Assembly (NCBI RefSeq): GCF_016808335.1
Contig: NC_053146.1
Span: 8,439,015 to 8,503,014 of the forward strand
Direction: 5' to 3'
Origin: Panicum virgatum
Taxonomy: Eukaryota; Streptophyta; Magnoliopsida; Poales; Poaceae
Length of the DNA stretch: 64,000 bases
The position numbers and the translations under genes were made by a program. A model generated the notes under the pieces. That model was not told the DNA's origin, made no database searches, and was given only the letters and a program-made list of their open reading frames with translations. Positions 55,815 through 64,000 of this stretch are shown here, in pieces; positions within the stretch are counted from its first letter, which is position 1, and every line of letters begins with the position of its first letter.

Positions 55815-55942
55815 CTGCAATTAGTTGAATCAAGATGCTTAAGTATTGTAATACTAAATGATGTATAAATAAATTAAAGTTCCTAATTTGTGTTGGAGTA
55901 TCTATATATGGTACAAATATTATCTTAACCCTTTTTTACATA
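55815..55942 (-). other. remnant of NLR gene R intron before exon 3
   Basis: 128 bp between the exon 3 acceptor and the CACTA terminus. It ends in ATA, the possible 3-bp target of the CACTA element. Confidence 0.6.
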
Positions 55943-56190
55943 CACTACTACAAAAACGTTGATTTGTCCCGGTTGGGAAACCGCTGTTGTCCCGGTTTCC
56001 CAACCGGGAACGCCTGTCCGGGACAAAAGGGGGTGCCCTTTTGTCCCGGTTGTGGCAACCGGGACAAAAGAGGACCTTTTGTCCCGGTTGGTAACACCAA
56101 CCGGGACAAAAGGTGCAGCCAGCGCCCACGTGGCTGGCGCACCCTTTTGTCCCGGTTGGTGTTACCAACCGGGACAAAAGGTCTCTTTTT
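55943..56190. repeat. CACTA terminus and subterminal repeats
   Basis: CACTACTACAAAAA at 55943 followed by at least five copies, in both orientations, of TTTTGTCCCGGTTGG / CCAACCGGGACAAAA up to 56180. These clustered inverted motifs are where CACTA DNA-binding proteins are expected to bind. They can fold into strong hairpins, such as the pair around CCACGTGG at 56130. Confidence 0.88.
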
Positions 56191-56696
56191 TTTTTCATGT
56201 TTTTCTTTTCTCGATTCTTTTTCTATTTCAATTATACTTTTGCATTTCAATTAAACTTATGTATTGGAATTCAGTGTGTATGATCTCCACTAATATATAC
56301 ATATATATATAGTTACTTATATAATATTTGTCCTAGATAGTTTTCATATATAAATTAATTCACTTATATATATATGTATACACATATCTATACATGTGAA
56401 TTCCTTTACATATGAAAATGTCTAGGACCAATATTATATAAATATATATATATACACATATATATTATTGGAGTGCTTATATATATAATACATACATACT
56501 CCATCATATTTGCATAGGTATATTCGTTCTTAATTACATAGTAGAATTTGCCTTTTGGAAATTTAATACATACATACATACTCATAAATAGAAATTTAAT
56601 ACATAGACACACATATATATTTACATAGTTATATTCGTTCTTAATTACATATATACGCGTATATTGTCATATTTACTGTGATTGTCAATATTAGAT
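56191..56696. other. AT-rich CACTA internal spacer
   Basis: Dense TATATA/CATACATA runs, no coding signal. Confidence 0.6.
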
Positions 56697-59600
56697 ATTC
56701 CATCATAGTAGAATTCGCCTTTTGGATCGAGGACTTGCTCAACAATAAATCCGGAGAATTGTTCTTGAATCGCCATAACCTTTTCCTCCGGTATGAGTTT
56801 ATCGCGCATCTCCCCGACCTATGGAAAAAGGGGATAATTAATTTCGACTAATTAAAATACGAGTTCAAATATTAACAAGTTTTTTTACTTACTTCCTCCT
56901 CCCAATCTGTCCAGCCCTTTGGAGGACCTACCAGACCATGGATGTTCTCGCATACATAGTATGCGCACAATACAGTGCCTGGTTTCTGCCTCATACACTT
57001 TAAGAGAGAAGAAATTATCAGGTATTTACATGAATATATAATAAAACTAATGAATCGTGCAACGAATCATCCAAGCGCGTACCGGAAAATCTGTCTTGAT
57101 CTTCAATTCCTTGTCAAATTTGCCTGGATGATTTTTAGCGAATTCTTTCCAAACCCTGTGCATGATTAGAACAATTATAGTCAAGTAACAAAGTGATTCA
57201 AATTATCAGTCACCGACGGAGTAGTGGTAGATTTACTTTTTCATCATGTTAAGAAGATTTTCGTATTGTTCTGGAGGTCTCCTCAATGAGTCCATAACCA
57301 CGAGTAGGCTCTTCTCGGGAATTATGACAATTAGGATCCAGTGTTCACTGCAAGATTATACGGAGGCAGTTCTTGGTAGTTAAGGTTTAAACAATTCGAT
57401 TACAGAATAGAAAGAGTTAGACGGAAGGAATCACTCACGCAAAGTTGTAAGGAAACAATATCATTTGCTTGTTGTGATAAACGCTTATGTACTTGAACAA
57501 CATTTGGAATATCTCATCGGTATTGTCGCGTAGAAGCCTCCAATTACAAGTAATTGGGTCGATGAAGCCGAGGTGAGAGTATCCCTTTCTTCTGCAAGTA
57601 TGTATCTCCATTCTACATGATACCGAATAAATCAAGAGATCAGTATGTTGAGATCATGCAAAACAATACGTAAGGAGAGTAAAATACTTACAGAACCCAC
57701 AAGGCGACCATAGAGATGTCGAGGGCCTCCTGATGTAATAGTTGGTAAATTTCTTCCCAGTTTATCCATAGAATGGCCTCCCCCCGTAAGAAATCATCAT
57801 CTTTAATCTTTGCGCCCTGCATGAAGATGCAATCGGCCATCGCACGCATGTAGTGCTGGTGCAGCTTATACATTTGCGTTGGAAGCACAGACACTACTTC
57901 GGGGGGTACAAGAGTTTTGCCGATCTCAAACGTCCATTTGACGACCACATCGGCCTTTGGAATATCTTCTCCCCCTGCAATCTGAGCGGCCGTCAGGTTT
58001 GATTCTTTCAGAAATGTAACAAAGTCTTGTTCTTGCGTCGTCTGTCCCACTACGAGAGGCTCTATTGATTGTTTCTTTTGGGCTCCGAGCTGTGGAACGT
58101 CGGACGACGACGACTTTGATTGTCTCTTCTTTTTCTCAGTAGTTTTGATAATTGTGCGTTCGTAGTCTGAAGGGGGGTCTCTCGGAATGAATTTTCTCTT
58201 ATTTGCTTCGCACATTCCCTTAAAAAATTTCAAATCTATCGGATTTATCACTTTCTCGGGCTCCGGCTTCGGCTTCGGCTTGAAGTGCTCTTTAACTCTT
58301 TCTTGAGTTATCCGATCGCATTCTTCAAGGCTCATGTCCCAGGGTTTAATAGGAGCCTCCTTGGTTTTCTTCTTCTTTTCCTTCTTCTTTGGAGGCTCCC
58401 TAGCCGGTGCAGCTACCTTCTTTGCCGGCGGCCGTTTCTGCTTCTTTGCCGGCGGCGGAGGGGGTGACCATGGAGGCGACGGTGACGCTTGAGTGTTCAT
58501 CGGCGCATGAGATGATGGTGATGGAGAATGTGCCGGTGAACCTTGCCGAGACAGTGCTGCCCTTGGGGAGTTTTGCGGAGATGCCGGTCTTGGAGAGGCA
58601 TGCTGAGATGCCGGTCTTGGTGTTTGATCATCCGACTTTAGGACAATGTAGCGCTTATCCCATAGGATGTAGCCATGAATGGCTTCTGCTAGTGTCCTCT
58701 CCCCATCGCCTCCAGGAATATCAAGCTCGAGCGTCTCCCAACCCTGGCACACCTGCTCCACGCCAACTCTTGTGTATCTAGGCGGAATTTGCTGCCCGTG
58801 GTACACGTCGCCTGGTTCGGTTGGCATGGCGGTACCGTACGCAACAGTGAACATTAAGTTCTTAACGGCAGTCTGCAGGTCACAAGGTGTCCGGTGGGTG
58901 ATCTCATCCACTGGAAATCGCTGCGGGGCCGACGCTTCAACTGCGGCCTGGATCCCCGTGGGCTCGGCAGCGGCGACGTCTGTGGAAGCGCAGCTACTTT
59001 TCCGCTGAGACAGGTGATCGGCTGCGACACTAGGCTCTGGAGGCAACGTTTGCGCTTGCTGTTGCTGGCTCATTGCTACGGCCACTTGGCGTTGTACCTC
59101 TTCCTCCAGTCTTTGATCGTGTGACATGAGCCGTTCCTCTAGCCTTCGCAGGTGCTCCCGCTCATCATTCTTTCTTCTTTGCCGGCTTCTATATGAATCA
59201 ATGTAATCCCTGAACCCATACTTCCACGGAACCACGCCTTTGCCTCTTGTGCGGCCCGGATGCTCTGGATTCCCAAGGGCGTAAGTCAGCTCGTCCCTCT
59301 CTCTATCTGGCTGGAATGTTCCCTCGGCCGCTGCTTGTATGGCCTCCTGTAGTCTCTGGGCTGCTCGCTGGATGTTTGGCCCATAGATGCAGTCACCAGT
59401 CATTGGGTCCAAGCTTCCCCCGTGACCATAAAACCAGGTCCTTGACCTTTCAGGCCAGTTCATGGTCGCAGGTCGGATGCCTCTGTCAAGCAGATCCTGC
59501 TCCATCTTCTCCCATTTGGGTACTGCAAGCTTGTAGCCTCCTTGGCCTAGAGTGTGATGGTACACTTTCTTCGAGGCGTTGTCTTTGGCCTTCTGCACCT

Positions 59601-60345
59601 TTTGAAGCCCAAGCTCTGAAGACTTGTATTCCACAAATGCATCCCAGTGACCCCTGAGCTTTTCGAGCTCGCCGGTAAATACGGGTGTGGTCCCGGTCTT
59701 GATATATTTCTTCGTCAAAATTTTCTTGAATGATCGCAGTTGTTCGGCCATCTTACTCAGGGTCCAGCGCTTGCATATCTCTTCGGATTCAGCTGGAACC
59801 GTGAAGTTTTTCTTAAGCTCCCGCCAGCACCATTCTTTTTCTCTTTCGGGTACCGCATCCCGTTCCTCGCTTGGATTGGAAGCTTTCCAGAGCTTGAAGC
59901 TGATCGGGATGTGGTCCCTGACAATACATCCGGATTGTCTTATGAATTTTTTGGCGGCAGCTTCTGGAGCGATCGGTTCGCCATCTGGACCAACTTCCGT
60001 TATAATGAACCGCCCTTCCAGTTTTTTTGTTGGGCCTCGCTTCGTCTTTTTCTGCTGCGACGATGATCCAGACGGCTATAAAAAAACATTCATAGTATTC
60101 ATATAGATTCAGATGAAAATATGATTGTCACTACAAATAATTATAGTTGTGATATGTACATTAGCACTTTGTTCAGCAGCAGCGTCATCCTGAATAGATG
60201 GTGCCTCAATTCCATCACCGGACATATTCAAATATATGTCGGTATTGCTGCCATCATCAGCTTGTTCAGCGACATCTCCTTGACCTTCGCCAATCATATT
60301 CAACAAGAACTGTTCGTCTTCCGCGTCTGTGTGTCGCGGGTCCAT
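56697..60345 (-). CDS. CACTA second gene with C-terminal Ulp1-type (C48) protease
   Basis: A multi-exon minus-strand gene. Exon 1 starts MDPRHTDAEDEQFLLNMIGE (60345). Exon 2 (about 60076-59750, GRFIITEVGPDGEPIAPEAA) runs through SKMAEQLRSFKKILTKKYIK into a 687-codon frame to 57688, with an N-terminal transposon-protein region, a coiled coil (RLEERLMSHDQRLEEEVQRQ), then a proline- and lysine-rich disordered part. Later exons give a Ulp1-like fold: FIDPITCNWRLLRDN (57.6 kb), HWILIVIIP with the catalytic His (57.35 kb), VVMDSLRRPP with the Asp, and RQKPGTVLCAYYVCENIHG (57.0-56.9 kb) with Gln and Cys. The last exon ends KGEFYYDG near 56700. Exon borders carry GT/AG. Ulp1-type proteases are known in plant CACTA and Mutator elements; the role here is unproven. 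The frame looks intact, unlike most TE genes in the window. Confidence 0.75.
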
Positions 60346-60863
60346 CGTAACTAAAATATGAATACAAATAAAACCCTTAAAAAATTATCTAAATAATCCA
60401 CATATTTGCGAGCATTTGACTAAGTAACGGAGAATTGTTTGCATGTGTGCGCGTTTGTTGAAGAGTCATGCATGTGCCAGCTAAGCTGGGCCAGTTTATG
60501 ATGTACCTGTGTTTGTATTGATCTCGTACGGATGCTATTTTGAAATTCCCCTCAAGATTGAGAGAAGGCTATTTGCTTTGTGAATCGACATAATGAATCA
60601 TCTTCTTTAACTCTCCGTTGGAGAACCCAATTGCAACAAAATAATTGTATTTCTTTAGTCTCCGTTACTGGGTTAATTAGTACTTTAGTCGTCAAATCAC
60701 TGCTTCTGCTGATATCTTTACTGTTTCTCTCTTTTAATTTATTCATTTTTTTACATAATACCGTTGTTGATATTCTGTAGTAATTTGTGGAACCCTAAGT
60801 ATATGTCTTTTCACCCCTGTTCAAACTTCATCTATCTAAAGACTTATTAGTGTACCCTTTTAT
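60346..60863. other. CACTA internal spacer
   Basis: Upstream of the Ulp1-type gene; may contain its promoter. No ORF with a domain. Confidence 0.5.
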
Positions 60864-61820
60864 CACTACTACAAAAATAATTTGTAGGAACACCCCTTTT
60901 TTTTAAGGAGCGAATCAAAAAATAACTCATTTCTACTGCTACAAGAAATCCTTAAATGTATGATAGATTTTTGGTGAAATTTACGAAAACTGCCATAAAT
61001 AGACAGGATCTATGACAATTTATAAATTTTCATTATATATTTGCAAATAATCCATATGGACTCTAGTTTGGGCCCAGTTTCTGTGGCAAACATCTGAAAA
61101 CATCACAAAATGAAAGTAGAAATCGTCACGAATTTAATATCTTGCTCAAATCACAATAAAATTTTTGCATAAGAATATTGTTGTACAAAAATATGAGGTG
61201 CCGAAATTGAACCTCTAACTCCCTTAACGATGCAAAAGTTTTACTACTTCTTTGCACTAAATTTGAGCACCTTGGCGGCGGCGTGAGGTCGGGGCGGGCT
61301 CTGGGCGGCGGCGTGAGGTCGGGGCGGGCTCTGGGCGGCGGCGACGTCGATGGCGGCGGTGCTCGGCTCGCGCGGTGGGGGGAGCAGGACGGCGGCGGCG
61401 GTGGCTCTGGGCGGCGGCGTGAGGTCGGGGCTCTGGGCGGCGGCGACGTCGATGGCGGCGGTGCTCGATCGGCTCGCGCGGTGGGGGGAGCAGGACGGGC
61501 GCAGAGATGAGAAACCAAGTGTTAGGAGAAGGGCGAAGGAGGAAGGAAATATATGGGGGGGGGGGCCTTTTGTCCCGGGTGAAGCCACGACCCGGGACAA
61601 AAGGTCCTTTTGTCCCGGGTCGTGGCTTCACCCGGGACAAAAGGCCCCCCCTTTTGTCCCGGGTGAAGCCACCACCCGGGACAAAAGGACCTTTTGTCCC
61701 GGGTGGTGGCTTCACCCGGGACAAAAGGGGTTTTTGGGCGGGCCGGGAAAATTCCCAGCCCGCGGCCCACCTTTAGTCCCGGGTGGATCTACCACCCGGG
61801 ACAAAAGGGGCCCGTTTTCC
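60864..61820. mobile_element. nested CACTA-type end(s) with GC-rich block and hairpin repeats
   Basis: A second CACTACTACAAAAA lies at 60864 in the same orientation as the one at 55943, and a variant CTACTGCTACAAGAAAT follows at 60938. Between about 61265 and 61500 is a GC-rich block with direct repeats of GGCGGCGGCGTGAGGTCGGG and GGCGGCGGCGACGTCGATGG. At 61565-61810 there are six or more copies, alternating in orientation, of CCTTTTGTCCCGGGT / ACCCGGGACAAAAGG. These differ from the GTTGG-type repeats at 56.0 kb, so a different CACTA subfamily is involved. The exact element borders could not be resolved. Confidence 0.6.
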
Positions 61821-62336
61821 CTCGTTCCCGCCTAATGTTATGTTTGTTTTTGTTTCTTTTTTACTTCTCATTTAAAATTGGCTTTCATATGTTAATTCAG
61901 ATAATAAAATTATGATTCCAAAAATTATGGAACAAAATTTCTTATTATCTCTATATAAACTTGATACACGCAACAAAAATAATTAATTTTCATTCAAGTG
62001 ATTGGGTCAATGAAATATCTAACTTTTTTGAAATCATATTTGTTATTTTGACCATGCAAAAATATATTAGGTGAAATTTTTTTTCAAACTGTTGCTTTTC
62101 GATAGAAAGTGGATTCTATCACGATATTAACGTTTAAAAAGTGAATTTTAGATAAAATTAAGCAATTTCATGATATTAATGAGTAGTGTGTGTGAGTTTG
62201 AGAGATAGTGTGTGTTAGTGAGATTGTGTGTGTTAGTGAAAGAGTATAGTGTGTTAATGTGAATGTAATTTCATGAAATAAATAAAATTAGTTGAGTAAT
62301 CCATTATTGAATGAAAATTATAATTGAGTCTAGTAA
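61821..62336. other. AT-rich DNA with short GTGTGTTAGTG repeats
   Basis: No coding signal. GTGTGTTAGTGA-type phrases recur at 62185-62260. It lies where the transposase gene should continue. Confidence 0.5.
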
Positions 62337-63628
62337 TTAAGTGAAAAATATATAAAATAATATAAAGAACACATAAAATATAATTGTACAGTACATATAT
62401 AATAAAAGTTCTTCGACCAATGGTCTTAGGTACACATCAATGTCATTTCCGGGCTGCTTTGGACCCGGGATAAGCACTGGCATCATGATGAACTTTCGTT
62501 TCATGCAGAGCCATGGTGGAAGATTGTACAGACAAAGAGTCACAGGCCAAGTGCTATGACCACTGCTCATCTCACCAAAAGGATTCATGCCATCCGTACT
62601 CAAACCGAACCTTATGTTTCTCGCATCCAAATCAAATTTAGGGTACGTTCTATCTATTTTTCTCCACTGCGACCCATCAGCGGGGTGTCTCAACATCGAG
62701 TCTTTCTTGCGTTCCTCTTTGTGCCATCGCATCAACTTAGCATTATCTTTATTTCTAAACAGACGCTTCAAACGTGGTATTATAGGCAAATACCACATGA
62801 CCTTCGCAGGAACTCTCTTCCGGGAGGCTCTCCCTCGACATCTCCAGGATCATCTTTTCTAATCTTGTAACGCAATGCACTGCATACGGGACATGCATCC
62901 AAATTCTCGTACTCGCCTCGGTAGAGGATGCAGTCGTTGGGGCATGCATGTATCTTTTGCACTTCCAGTCCCAAAGGGCAAACAAGTTGTTTGGCTTCAT
63001 ACGTTGTGGCAGGCAATTCATTGTCCTTAGGAAGCATTTTTTTAACAAGTTTGAGTAATTCACCAAATCCCTTGTCGGATACACCATTTGTCGCCTTCCA
63101 TTGCAGCAACTCCAAGGTGGTGCCAAGTTTCTTAAATCCATTTTGACAATCTGGGTACAACAACTTATGGTGGTCCTCTAACAACTTCTGGAACTTCAAC
63201 CTCTCTGTTTCACTCTCACAGTCTGCCTGCACATTGTGCAATGCTTGCCCCAGATCGTCGCTGGGATCATTTTCTGCTACATCTACTTCGGGCTCTTCCA
63301 TGGGAATATCGTCATCGAATGCACCGATTCCAGCATTCCCGGGAAAGTGGTCGTCAAAATCTTCTTCTTCATTGTCTTCCATGGTAACCCCCTGTTCTCC
63401 GTGCTTCGTCCAACAAACATACTTTTTCATGAAACCATTTGCGAAAATGTGGCTGTGTAGGATTCTTGAAGATGAGTAATCCTTGTTATTGTTGCAATGA
63501 ACACACGGGCAGCACATAAAACCATTCTGCTTGTTTGCCTCAGCCACAGACAAAAAATAATGCAGGCCATCAATGAATTCTTTCGAACGTCGGTCAGCAT
63601 TGTACATCCATTGCCGGTCCATCTGCAT
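62337..63628 (-). pseudogene. CACTA transposase (TnpD-like), truncated
   Basis: The frame starts MQMDRQWMYNADRRSKEFID at 63628, the N-terminal transposase-associated domain with a zinc-binding pattern CCPCVHCNNNKDY and KYVCWTKHG. An acidic linker follows, then ATTYEAKQLVCPLGLEVQKI and CPNDCILYRGEYENLDACPV. A frameshift near 62815 leads to VMWYLPIIPRLKRLFRNKDN, RHPADGSQWRKIDRTYPKFD and MNPFGEMSSGHSTWPVTLCL, all typical of the Transposase_21 family. The homology stops at DVYLRPLVEELL (about 62410), after which AT-rich DNA gives a run of hydrophobic codons and a stop. The rest of the catalytic domain is absent from the window, so this copy cannot make a complete transposase. Confidence 0.85.
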
Positions 63629-63844
63629 TTTAAATAAATCGATTTGAATTCTTTACACGTATCGAATAAATAAAATATATCAAACCTAAATTAAACTAAA
63701 TGTAACATAACATGAATAATTAAAAGATATGCAATATCTATCATACATCTTGATTAATTAAAAGGGGTACTTAATCCATTACAGAACTTAACAAAGGAGT
63801 ACTATACATGAAATTTAAAAATTCGGTCAACAACACATAGGTTT

Positions 63845-64000
63845 TCAACCGTCCTTGCGTTGGAACGCAGAATGTTCTAACGGATTTCTTGCTGGCGCAG
63901 AATAAGATGGCGGAGCTGAAACCTCCGAGTTTGGTGGTGACGAACCGTAACGCCGCAATAAATCCTCAAGATCAAACGGAGGTTCCTCGCCCCTTGCCAT
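63845..64000 (-). CDS. small 51-codon ORF upstream of the CACTA transposase
   Basis: A complete minus-strand frame from an ATG at the last base of the window (64000) to TGA at 63845, beginning MARGEEPPFDLEDLLRRYGS. It has an acidic-hydrophobic helix, then a serine/proline-rich part. It lies about 220 bp upstream of the transposase start and may be a first exon, an uORF or part of a longer frame beginning outside the window. I do not recognise a domain. Confidence 0.4.
   Translation of the reverse strand: MARGEEPPFDLEDLLRRYGSSPPNSEVSAPPSYSAPARNPLEHSAFQRKDG

Larger units (their letters stand above)
55943..64000 (-). mobile_element. CACTA transposon region, running off the window
   Basis: Begins with the terminus CACTACTACAAAAA, followed by subterminal inverted repeats, a Ulp1-protease-type gene (minus), a nested CACTA-type end (60864-61820), and a minus-strand transposase N-terminal part (62337-63628). 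The other terminus is not in the window. Two readings are possible: one element with a nested insertion, or a truncated element joined to a second CACTA element whose left end is at 60864. Confidence 0.7.

Noticed and set aside
55943..61820. CRISPR-like arrays from the repeated CCGGGACAAAAGG motifs
   Set aside because: Repeats alternate in orientation, sit next to a CACTA terminus, and this is a plant genome; they are subterminal repeats.

Overview
The window is nuclear DNA of a grass (Poaceae), most likely a panicoid. This rests on the kinds of sequence seen: NLR genes of the grass family with two NB-ARC domains, a Sirevirus-type Copia element, Ty3/gypsy, CACTA, Mutator, LINE and SINE elements, 3-bp-TSD MITEs, and GC-rich exons lying in AT-rich introns. 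There is no bacterial or organellar signal. Most of the 64 kb is transposable element sequence, much of it nested and datable by order of insertion.

Host genes. (1) A broken NLR gene on the minus strand ('gene L') runs from a candidate 5'UTR and ATG at about 24.39 kb leftward off the window. Exon 1 (CC/Rx_N plus a first NB-ARC, 17.0-14.26 kb) carries a full-length LINE right after its start codon, a hAT-type MITE, a 1.4-kb LINE fragment, a 79-bp LINE stub and a nonsense codon. Intron 1 holds a 10.7-kb LTR retroelement (2.51-13.21 kb). Exon 2 (second NB-ARC, 1.37-2.09 kb) is still open, and the 3' end of another LTR element sits in intron 2 (1-995). (2) Exon 3 of a paralogous NLR ('gene R': end of NB-ARC plus LRRs) lies at 54.1-55.8 kb with one frameshift. 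A CACTA transposon begins 128 bp upstream, in the intron homologous to intron 2. (3) A decayed DUF247-type gene (44.65-46.58 kb, plus strand) is interrupted by a GC-rich segment and a 35-bp micro-insertion. No intact, confidently functional host gene was found.

Mobile elements left to right: end of a gypsy-like element with its 3' LTR (1-995); a non-autonomous gypsy element carrying gag and protease on the minus strand and a convergent plant mobile domain (PMD) gene with its own TATA on the plus strand (2511-13209); several L1 LINE copies (14.5-24.4 kb); a decayed LTR with ACCGGTT palindromes (25.3-26.6 kb); a MITE (26.9 kb); a Mutator element with long TIRs, a perfect 9-bp TSD and a captured epimerase-like motif (27371-29144); a 2.65-kb solo LTR with TSD (29371-32016); a complete but inactivated Sirevirus (32309-42999, TSD CCTTC) inside one copy of a tandem duplication; a MITE and a tRNA-derived SINE (43.5-44.0 kb); two related 0.5-kb elements with Mutator-like ends (47.7 and 52.5 kb); a LINE fragment (49 kb); a 3-bp-TSD MITE (50.5 kb); and a CACTA region (55.94 kb to beyond the window) with a Ulp1-protease-type gene, a truncated transposase and a nested second CACTA-type end.

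The clearest themes are the progressive dismantling of a tandem-NB-ARC NLR by about six insertions, and a compact two-gene retroelement (sense gag-protease, antisense PMD gene) whose two LTRs differ by a 1.2-kb block with an extra TATA. All calls come from reading the sequence. Family names rest on remembered motifs and were not checked against databases.
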